NCBI GenBank assembly: GCA_029941785.1
Contig: JAPYTK010000018.1
Location: 1-37,867, forward strand
Origin: Polyangiaceae bacterium
GTDB taxonomy: Bacteria > Myxococcota_A > Polyangia > Polyangiales > Polyangiaceae
Length of the DNA stretch: 37,867 bases
Direction: 5' to 3'
Shown: one piece after another, positions 24,256 to 31,581 of the stretch
How the letters are laid out: each line of letters opens with the position of its first letter
Numbering within the stretch: position 1 is the first letter of the stretch
Position numbers and translations under genes: made by a program
The notes under the pieces: model-generated
Databases searched by the model: none
What the model was told of the DNA's origin: nothing
What the model saw: the letters and a program-made list of their open reading frames with translations, nothing else

Positions 24256-26940
24256 TCAACGCGAGCGCGATTCGTCGTCGCTGTGTGCCGACTCAAGTTC
24301 GAGGAAGCCTTGCTTGAGCAACCACATGGCATGGCGGACAATTTCTTGTCGCGATCGCTCGTCGCACTGGCCCTTCGCGATGACACGGACCATGCGCTCC
24401 AAGCTGAGACCTTGGTTCTTCTCGTGCATCTTGGTCGCTCCCTCCATGATCCGCCTCAACAGCTTCTCGTCCAGCAGCCGCCACTGTTGGTTGTAGTAAA
24501 GAGGCAGGCCTTGTCGTCCCTGCGCGAGGGCGAGTCCGCTGATGCTCAAGCGAAGCACTTGCTCGGCTGCGAGCATACGTGTCGGGTAGTGGCCAAAGAC
24601 CGTCGTGTAGTTCGCGTCCCGGTAGCTTGGCGTGGTGGGGGGCATGTCGGTGTTTTTAGCCTCGTCGGCAAGCTCGGCCCACAGCGCCTCGTATCGGGTG
24701 ACGACGGACGTGAAGCCGTAGTGCAGCAGAGCCCTCGCGCGAGAGGCGTCACTCATCGCCCGACGGAGTGACGGCCGATCGAGCAACTGCTGAAGTCGCG
24801 CTTGCATGGCCTGAAGATCCGTCACGACAGTTTGGGCCATCTGGAGGTGATCCCGCGCCGAATGGCTGAGGGCACCGCCGAGGTCGTCGTGGCAAGCCGC
24901 CCAGTAACTCGGAACCAGAAAGCCCGTTTCTCCGTCGACGACGCTGTCCCGATAGCCATTCCAGTCGCTGACCACCTGCGGCACGCCGCTGGCCATGGCC
25001 TCGATGGGCGTGATGCCGAAGCTCTCCTGGAGGTTGTCGGCCGGTGAGACAAACACGTCGGCTGCGCGGTACAGCTGCGGGAGCCCCTCCTGCAGGTCGT
25101 CGATGACCCTCAGTGCCGGACCGAGCCCGAGCTGCGAGGCATAGTCCTGCAGGTGATCACCGAAGCGTTCTCCCGCGCGCTGCCGGCCGGCACAGACCAA
25201 CATCACATCCGCCTTAGGGTTGGCCACCCGGAGTCGGGACAGCACTTGGAGCAGCGGCAGCAGGTCGGCCTTGTCGATCGCGCTTAGCCGTCCCACCCAC
25301 AGCAGAATGAAGGCGTCGGCCGGGAGCTGGAAGGCTTGGCGCGCCCCGAGAGGATCTCCTGGCTTGAAGCGCTCGGTATCGACCGGTAGCGGGATGAGGT
25401 CGAAGCGTCCGGCGTATGTCAGCTGTGTTCCGTAACTGGTGTTGAAACATTCGGCCGTGTGGTTCAGTACACGGCGGCAGGCTTCCCGAGCGGCGGACGA
25501 TGTGCAAACGATGGAATCGTACGAGCGCGGCTGACTCAAGAGCAGCGGTAGGAAGTTGTCGTGGAGCAGTTCGCGGTAGCTCAGGGTGTGGTGCCCGATC
25601 GATATGGGATGCTTGGCGCCCAAGCTACTTCGAAGAGCGAAGGGTTCGTGCGTCAAGAACTGCGGCTCATGCCACGCGGCGAAGGCCGGCCGAGCCTGAA
25701 GAGCGTCGTGGTTCCAGACGCCCACGCGGGGGTTTTCGGCATATCGTTCGTTCAGCCGGGCCGTGTCTTCTTCGGGGGCGAACAAGGCATAAGACTGTTT
25801 TCCGCGGCTTGCGAATGCGAACAAGAGTTGGTCGACCGCGACCGTGCGGCCAACGATGACGCTGTCTGAGCCGGCGCATTGGTGGAACATCCCAATGCTG
25901 TTTTCCGGAGGAAGCGGCTGGGAGGTTGCGGAACGGGTCTTCTGGGGAAAGGCACGGATGCGGTCCGCGAGGCACGATGCGAGGCTGTCGAGCCCGAACG
26001 CTGCGAGAACGTCCTTCCCCGCGTTGGCACGGGGGTCGTGGTCGCGGATGTCGACGCAGCGAGTCATTGTTGCGAGCAAGTCATCCTCGTCGATCGCCGC
26101 CCAGCTCATGTCCTTGGACCACAGAGCGGGTGCGAAGGCGATCTCCTCGTCATTGAGAGGCCGTAGGGTGTAGTTCACGAGGTGCGCTCGGTCAGGCGTC
26201 ATGTAGTCGAGGTTGCCGGAGTAGGCCGTAGCGATCACCGGTGTCCCTGCCCCCATCGCTTCGGACATGCCAAGACCCCATGCTTCCGCACAATGACTCG
26301 AGACATAGGCGTCGGCCAGCGTGTGCAGAGCATCGATATCTTGCTCGTGGAGCGGTTCGCAGATGCTGATGATGTCGGGGTGCTCGCCCAAGCGGGGATC
26401 GGTTCGTGCGTATTGCTTGATGATGAGTCGAACGTCGTGCGATTTTCGGAGGCGATCGAAAACGCGCAGGGTCGCCGCGAGATTCTTTCGAGGGTTGGCC
26501 GCGTCCGCGATCGTGAAAAAGTAAAAGACGTCCTCCTGCCAATCGATCCGCTTGCGCATGCGTTCGAGCGCCTCTGCGTCGGGGATCGGTTCTCGAACGA
26601 GATGGGGAACTCGAAAGACGCGGGGATGGACGGCGGAGAACAAGGCCTCGGTGAACGATGAGGCGGTCCAAATTTCATCGATCCCGTCGAGCGAGTTCAC
26701 GTAAGAGGGGGGCAGCTGGGTTGTTTCCCACACCGCGTATGCCACGACGTGCCGCTGACGAAGCACGGGATGGGCTTTCATGTAGTCAGGGTAATTGGGC
26801 GGCTCGTCGTGGAGCACCACCACGTCGGCCTGCTCCGGGTCGTCAACGAACCGCACCCCGAGTCTCGCGAGCGCGGCGCGATTGCCCAATGCGGCTTTAG
26901 CGTGGCTGACGTACTCGCTCGACAGATAGGCGATCTTCAA
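24256..26940 (-). CDS. Tandem family 4 glycosyltransferase with C-terminal extension
   Basis: An 894-residue protein with two complete GT-B type retaining glycosyltransferase modules (GT4-like), which transfer sugar from a nucleotide donor. Module 1 spans about 1-335, with the EX7E pair E219/E227 in EAWGLGMSEAMGAGTPVIAT. Module 2 spans about 348-725, with E639/E647 in ESFGITPIEAMASGVP and a GRL...K donor segment at 550-557. A helical C-terminal region (about 740-880, ending MWLLKQGFLEL) is not a glycosyltransferase and may be a small helical or winged-helix domain. No signal peptide or membrane helix is seen, so it is cytoplasmic. It starts 41 bases after the fused sheath-like gene and is probably co-transcribed with it. 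Acceptor unknown. Confidence 0.88.
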   Translation of the reverse strand: MKIAYLSSEYVSHAKAALGNRAALARLGVRFVDDPEQADVVVLHDEPPNYPDYMKAHPVLRQRHVVAYAVWETTQLPPSYVNSLDGIDEIWTASSFTEALFSAVHPRVFRVPHLVREPIPDAEALERMRKRIDWQEDVFYFFTIADAANPRKNLAATLRVFDRLRKSHDVRLIIKQYARTDPRLGEHPDIISICEPLHEQDIDALHTLADAYVSSHCAEAWGLGMSEAMGAGTPVIATAYSGNLDYMTPDRAHLVNYTLRPLNDEEIAFAPALWSKDMSWAAIDEDDLLATMTRCVDIRDHDPRANAGKDVLAAFGLDSLASCLADRIRAFPQKTRSATSQPLPPENSIGMFHQCAGSDSVIVGRTVAVDQLLFAFASRGKQSYALFAPEEDTARLNERYAENPRVGVWNHDALQARPAFAAWHEPQFLTHEPFALRSSLGAKHPISIGHHTLSYRELLHDNFLPLLLSQPRSYDSIVCTSSAAREACRRVLNHTAECFNTSYGTQLTYAGRFDLIPLPVDTERFKPGDPLGARQAFQLPADAFILLWVGRLSAIDKADLLPLLQVLSRLRVANPKADVMLVCAGRQRAGERFGDHLQDYASQLGLGPALRVIDDLQEGLPQLYRAADVFVSPADNLQESFGITPIEAMASGVPQVVSDWNGYRDSVVDGETGFLVPSYWAACHDDLGGALSHSARDHLQMAQTVVTDLQAMQARLQQLLDRPSLRRAMSDASRARALLHYGFTSVVTRYEALWAELADEAKNTDMPPTTPSYRDANYTTVFGHYPTRMLAAEQVLRLSISGLALAQGRQGLPLYYNQQWRLLDEKLLRRIMEGATKMHEKNQGLSLERMVRVIAKGQCDERSRQEIVRHAMWLLKQGFLELESAHSDDESRSR

Positions 26941-26981
26941 CGGTGTGTGTGCCTCGTGTCGGAGGTGGGGTGAGGGTGCGG

Positions 26982-29156
26982 CTACCGAAGCGGTACGCCG
27001 AGCGTGATCTCCTCCATGGATACTCCGAGAAAGCCGCGTGGTCGCACCGTGACCGCGGCGCTCAGTCCGCTGTCGCCGCTCGACACGTCCGTCACGAGTT
27101 CGACGCTGCCGGGCCGCGCGGAGTCAAACAACTCCCACAGGGCGGCTTCGATCACCGGCTGGACCTCGGCCGGAGCGCTGCTGGCCCCAATCCTGGCCCC
27201 GAGCGCTTGTAGGAATCCCACGAGACGCGCCACGAAGAGTTGATCGACGAGTGGTGTCACGGGGAAGCGGACCTCCGTCTCGGCTCCGGCGGTGTCGTAG
27301 GTCCTCTTGGGTGGAGGCACGTAGGCCGTAGCGGCCGTCATCAAGAAGGCCGCGTCGTTGTTGGGCTGGCTTGCCAAGGCCATGATGCCGATGCGACCGA
27401 GGGCACGTTGGGTGTCCACAGAAAAGAAGGCCTCGGTGGGAATGGCGACCTTTTCGCTCTCGTATCCGCTCGAGACTTCGCGGACGGGCAGGTCTTCGAT
27501 GACCCCTCCTTCGGGGGCCCCGGTGATTCGGTGCGGCCACTGGTGCCGAGCGAAGCTCACCATCGGGAGTGTGCCCACGGCCCAACAGCTGTTGAGCCAT
27601 ACGGTGGCCTCTTGGCCGCCAGGCGCCTCTTCGATCGTGGCCTCACGCACCCGCGACGTACGGCTGTCATAGGCTTCGCGCGCGAGGACGCGGTTCATGG
27701 TGAGACTCAGCCAGCGGCTCGCGGGGCGGTGCGCCTCTTTGCGCCAGGGGGCTCGTTCGGGAGCCTCGAAAATGGCCCCTTTGTAATCGAGTCGCTCAAT
27801 CCTGCTGAGATCATCCTTGCCGAGTAGCGACGCGTCAGCGGCTGCGATGATCGGCACGGCGTTGTTTTCTCCCACCTCGGCCAGCTCGCGCATGCGCGCA
27901 AAGCCGGTAGCATCGCCGGTGATTTCGGTGTCCACAACCGCGTAGCTCACTGGGGCCTCGAGGCCCACCCCGGCGTTCAGTGCGCGTTGTAGCGCAGCGG
28001 GCATGTCATCCTGAGGGGCGCTCACGACGTCGATCTGCACGCCGGCTTTCGGGCGGCGGCCCACCAGGAATGCGAGTCCGCGCCACGCTTTCTCGAGTCG
28101 TCGGAACTCGTCGTGTTGGACGACCGCGCCGAGCTGAAGGCTGACGGCCTTCTCGACCGCGCGGATGGCTTCGTCTGGTCGCGCGCCGGGGCGGTCGGCC
28201 TTGCCGCTGTGGGCGACCGCGGCCAGGAAACCATCGAAGCGACCCTTGCTCGCGCCGCTGCTCGTCGGCACAGGCCGCGCAGGAGGGGCGACGTTGGTCG
28301 CGACGCTAGGGGGATCGGAGCTTGTACCGGTATCGACCATGTCGAGAAGTCGCGACACGTCGTTGTCGGTCGTCGCCGGCAGAGGGGTCGCTGGCGCAGC
28401 CTGGACGCTGCCTCGGGGCGCGACGGTCTCGACACCGCCAAGGACCTCAGAGACGAATGGAGAACCGTTCCATAGGCGGTTGAGTTCCGATTGGGTTTGC
28501 TCAACCGTGATCGAGCCTTCGCGCAGTTGTTCCAGGACGCGTTTGCCGTCGAGCAGGGACCGGAGCAAGGGGATCTCGTTGCAGAGAGAATCGGGGCGGA
28601 AGCTCTTGAGACTCGTCAATTCGAGATCCACCCGCTGTTTGGCGCCGAGCACGGTTTCGATCTCCAAGGCGAGGCGGGGGGCGATCGCGGAAAAGACACT
28701 GTCGAGATCGCGTCCTTCGACTTTGACCGGTCGTTCTGGTGCCCGAGCGCCCCGGTTGTATGCGTCGGCGGGGACGAGATCGGCTACGGCCAAGACGCGC
28801 AAGGGTAGCAGGGGTTGCGCTTCGGTGACGGCGGAGTGACTCGGCGTCGGGCCCGTAGCAGCTGGGCTGGAGGCGGGGGCGGTGCCGGCCGGAGCTTGGC
28901 CCTGAGTGACCGTTTGAGGTTGGGAGCCCATGCCAAAGGAAATACCGCCAAGCATGACGCCGCCCTCCTCGCCGGCGGTGTCGCTGGGTCCGGACTCTGC
29001 CGCTGGGCCCTCGGGCGGCTCCTCCTTTGCCGGCGGCTGAGCCTCGTCCGTCTCGTCACTGCCGGTGACGGTTTGAGGTTGTGATCCCATACCGAAGGAG
29101 ATGCCACCCAGGATGACGCCCCCCTCGTTTTCTTTGTCGTTGTTGTCGGTGCTCAC
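26982..29156 (-). CDS. TssB-TssC-like fused sheath protein
   Basis: A 724-residue protein from the GTG at 29156 (a TTG at 29192 would add 12). Residues 12-31 and 65-84 hold two copies of a GGISFGMGSQPQTVT-type motif. Residues about 115-240 match TssB (PLRVLAVADLVP, then RDLDSVFSAIAPRLALEIE, NEIPLLRSLLDGKRVLEQL). After a proline/alanine linker, residues about 303-724 match TssC: HDEFRRLEKAWRGLAFLVGR, GGVIEDLPVREV, IPTEAFFSV and TVRPRGFLGVSMEEITLGV. It is strongly diverged from the adjacent canonical TssB and TssC, and it lacks parts of the C-terminal TssC region. It could form or cap an alternative sheath. The glycosyltransferase gene follows on the same transcript. No clear ribosome binding site is seen. 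Confidence 0.82.
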   Translation of the reverse strand: MSTDNNDKENEGGVILGGISFGMGSQPQTVTGSDETDEAQPPAKEEPPEGPAAESGPSDTAGEEGGVMLGGISFGMGSQPQTVTQGQAPAGTAPASSPAATGPTPSHSAVTEAQPLLPLRVLAVADLVPADAYNRGARAPERPVKVEGRDLDSVFSAIAPRLALEIETVLGAKQRVDLELTSLKSFRPDSLCNEIPLLRSLLDGKRVLEQLREGSITVEQTQSELNRLWNGSPFVSEVLGGVETVAPRGSVQAAPATPLPATTDNDVSRLLDMVDTGTSSDPPSVATNVAPPARPVPTSSGASKGRFDGFLAAVAHSGKADRPGARPDEAIRAVEKAVSLQLGAVVQHDEFRRLEKAWRGLAFLVGRRPKAGVQIDVVSAPQDDMPAALQRALNAGVGLEAPVSYAVVDTEITGDATGFARMRELAEVGENNAVPIIAAADASLLGKDDLSRIERLDYKGAIFEAPERAPWRKEAHRPASRWLSLTMNRVLAREAYDSRTSRVREATIEEAPGGQEATVWLNSCWAVGTLPMVSFARHQWPHRITGAPEGGVIEDLPVREVSSGYESEKVAIPTEAFFSVDTQRALGRIGIMALASQPNNDAAFLMTAATAYVPPPKRTYDTAGAETEVRFPVTPLVDQLFVARLVGFLQALGARIGASSAPAEVQPVIEAALWELFDSARPGSVELVTDVSSGDSGLSAAVTVRPRGFLGVSMEEITLGVPLR
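28905..28964 (-). repeat. Second copy of duplicated N-terminal peptide motif
   Basis: Encodes GGVMLGGISFGMGSQPQTVT (residues 65-84 of the fused sheath protein). It differs from the first copy at 12 of 60 bases, of which 11 are silent and one changes Ile to Met. Confidence 0.9.
29064..29123 (-). repeat. First copy of duplicated N-terminal peptide motif
   Basis: Encodes GGVILGGISFGMGSQPQTVT (residues 12-31 of the fused sheath protein). It is separated from the second copy by 33 residues rich in glutamate and proline that show no similarity to each other, so the motif rather than the whole segment is repeated. Confidence 0.9.
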
Positions 29157-29332
29157 GGCGCGGAAGCATAAGCCCGGCCGGGAAGGGCGCAAAGCTGCAA
29201 TCTCATTTTGGTGCCGGTCGACGAATAAAACTCACCGCGCTGGCGGACGAGTGGCCTCCTCGCCCAGACAATTCGTGCATTCCGGGACGAACCATTGGCG
29301 GTTTGTCCTGCCCGCTCTTATGCTCCGGCGCC

Positions 29333-30649
29333 GTGAATACGAATACGAGATCCGCGCGGTCCATTGGTGTCGGGATGCTGGGCTGCGGCACGGTTGGAGC
29401 CAGTGTGCTTCGTTTGATCGAGCAAGGGGGCGAGACGCTCCATGAACGTGTCGGGGCTCGGGTCGAAGTTCGTCGGGTGCTCGTGCGCGACCTGGACAAG
29501 GCGCGCGCAGGCGTGGACGAGACGCTCCTCACGACGGAGCCGGAGTCCGTGTTCGGCGACGAGGGCATCGACATCATTGTGGAACTCGTCGGTGGCGAAC
29601 AACCGGCGAGATCGTTCATCGAGCGCGCGCTGGACCAAGGGAAGAGTGTGGTCACCGCGAACAAGCTATTGATCGCGACGCACGGACCGGAGCTATTGGC
29701 CCGAGCTGTGACCGCGCAAGTGGACTTGGCATTCGAAGGAGCGGTTGGCGGAGGGATCCCGATTGTTCGGACCTTGCGTGATGCCTTTGCGAGCGATCGC
29801 CTGACCGCGGTGACGGGGATCCTCAACGGCACGAGCAACTACGTGCTCTCCCGCATGCTCGACGCGGGGCTGACCTTCGCTGACGCGACGGCCGAAGCGC
29901 AACAACTCGGCTATGCCGAGGCCGACCCGAGTATGGACGTCGACGGCCATGATGCTGCGCACAAGTTGGGGATCTTGGCGATGCTCGGCTTCGGTTTGAC
30001 GCCGGGCGGTGACCCGATGCACGTCGAAGGGATCCGCGCCATCGAGCCGGTCGATCATCGTTTCGCCGCACGCTTTGGCTACCGGATCAAACACCTGGTG
30101 GTCGGACGGGATCACGGAGACAGTGTCGAACTGCGGACCCACCCCGCCTTGGTTCCGGAGCGCAGTGTGCTCGCCAATGTCAACGGCGCCCTGAACGCCG
30201 TGTTGCTCGAAGGCGAGGCGCTCGGACCGAGTCTTGTGTACGGGCAGGGGGCGGGGGGCATGCCGACCGCGGTGAGTGTGTTGAGCGACGTGCTCGATGT
30301 CGCTCGTTCCATCGCGGCGGGGGCCCCAGGGCTGCAAACGCGGGGGATCCGTCATACCGAACGCGCACGGCGGGCAATGGCTGACGTCGAGAGCCGTTAC
30401 TACATCCGATTCCGTGTGCTCGACCGCCCTGGCGTGATGGCCCAAATTGCGACCGCGCTGGGCCAGAACGAGGTGAGCATCGAGCAGATGCTCCAGGATC
30501 GTCTCCCGGAGGTGGAAGGTGGTCCTGCCGACGTGGTGATGCTAACCCACGGCGCACGCGAGGCCGCGGTTCAGGCGGCCCTTGAGGCGTTGAAGGGCTC
30601 CGCCATCTTGGTCCAGGATCCGCGCCTCATGAGGATACAAGACGTTTGA
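29333..30649 (+). CDS. hom: Homoserine dehydrogenase
   Basis: A 438-residue NAD(P)-dependent enzyme reducing aspartate semialdehyde to homoserine, on the path to threonine and methionine. The nucleotide-binding loop GMLGCGTVG lies near residue 14. VTANKLLIA, FEGAVGGGIPIVRTL, ILNGTSNYVLSRM, and the catalytic region YAEADPSMDVDGHDAAHKL are all intact. A C-terminal ACT domain (about 355-430, RVLDRPGVMAQIATAL) would give feedback control by threonine. The GTG at 29333 fits the family N-terminus; a TTG at 29303 would add ten residues. No leader peptide or riboswitch is evident in the 176-base divergent gap. It overlaps murI by four bases. Confidence 0.96.
   Translation: MNTNTRSARSIGVGMLGCGTVGASVLRLIEQGGETLHERVGARVEVRRVLVRDLDKARAGVDETLLTTEPESVFGDEGIDIIVELVGGEQPARSFIERALDQGKSVVTANKLLIATHGPELLARAVTAQVDLAFEGAVGGGIPIVRTLRDAFASDRLTAVTGILNGTSNYVLSRMLDAGLTFADATAEAQQLGYAEADPSMDVDGHDAAHKLGILAMLGFGLTPGGDPMHVEGIRAIEPVDHRFAARFGYRIKHLVVGRDHGDSVELRTHPALVPERSVLANVNGALNAVLLEGEALGPSLVYGQGAGGMPTAVSVLSDVLDVARSIAAGAPGLQTRGIRHTERARRAMADVESRYYIRFRVLDRPGVMAQIATALGQNEVSIEQMLQDRLPEVEGGPADVVMLTHGAREAAVQAALEALKGSAILVQDPRLMRIQDV
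30631..30635 (+). promoter_or_regulatory. Ribosome binding site supporting the TTG start of murI
   Basis: GAGGA inside the end of hom, ten bases before the TTG at 30646. Together with the TTGA overlap of start and hom stop it supports coupled translation. Confidence 0.55.
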
Positions 30650-31533
30650 ACGGTCAGCGATCAGGCAAGCAACCATCCGCGGATGCCCCCTTGGGCGTGT
30701 TCGATTCTGGACTCGGCGGCCTGACTGTCGTTCATGCCTTGCGCGATCACTGTCCCAATGAGGACATCATCTACTTGGGTGACAATGCGCGCGTGCCGTA
30801 CGGGACTCGCTCGCCGGACACCGTCATCCGTTATGCTCTCACCTGCGCGCACGAACTCGCGGATCGGGGCGTGAAGGCCCTCGTCGTGGCGTGCAACACC
30901 GTGAGCTCCGTGGCCTTGGACGAGTTGCGTGCTCAGCTCGACTTGCCGATCACAGGGGTGATTGTACCGGGCGCGCGCGCTGCCGTGGACGCGTCGGGCG
31001 GTCATCGGATCGGCGTGCTCGGAACGGTTGGAACCATCACCTCCGGCGCCTACACCCGAGCCGTCGCCTCCCTGTCCGGTCGAGCGGAAGTCATCGGGCA
31101 AGCTGCTCCGCTTCTGGTGGCTCTTGCCGAAGAGGGGTGGATGAGTGGTGAGGTCCCCGAACTCGTGGTGAAGCGCTATTTAGATCCGTTTTTCGGACCA
31201 GAAGATGTGCCTGGAATGCCAAGGCGGGCGGACGTGGGCTGCGTCGTGCTCGGGTGTACCCATTTTCCGCTCTTTCGAGAATTGATCGTTCATCAAATGC
31301 GGGAATTGGGGGGACGTGGGATCCCCGTCGTTGACAGCGCGATCCAGACGGCATTGGACGTCCGGGCTTTTCTCCACGACAGCGGCTTGGGCAATTCACA
31401 GGCGACCTCGGGGACACTGCAGCTCCTCGTGACCGATATGCCGGCGAGCTTCGAAGAGGTCGCGGGACGTTTTTTGGGAGCCGCACTTGGCCGGGTCGAG
31501 CAGGTGGATCTCGGAAAGCCGACCGCGGGCTGA
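30646..31533 (+). CDS. murI: Glutamate racemase
   Basis: MurI (295 residues) converts L- to D-glutamate for peptidoglycan synthesis. The catalytic set is complete: the aspartate in GVFDSGLGGLTVV, the first cysteine in VACNTVS and the second in LGCTHFPL. YLGDNARVPYG is also typical. No ATG lies before the first motif. The TTG at 30646 overlaps the hom stop as TTGA and has GAGGA ten bases upstream, so translation is probably coupled to hom. Length is slightly above the usual 260-290 because of a 15-residue polar N-terminus. Confidence 0.95.
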   Translation: MNGQRSGKQPSADAPLGVFDSGLGGLTVVHALRDHCPNEDIIYLGDNARVPYGTRSPDTVIRYALTCAHELADRGVKALVVACNTVSSVALDELRAQLDLPITGVIVPGARAAVDASGGHRIGVLGTVGTITSGAYTRAVASLSGRAEVIGQAAPLLVALAEEGWMSGEVPELVVKRYLDPFFGPEDVPGMPRRADVGCVVLGCTHFPLFRELIVHQMRELGGRGIPVVDSAIQTALDVRAFLHDSGLGNSQATSGTLQLLVTDMPASFEEVAGRFLGAALGRVEQVDLGKPTAG

Positions 31534-31581
31534 GGCGGCCAGTTCTTGACGGGTTCGTGGCTCGCCTTTATCTCGGCGATC

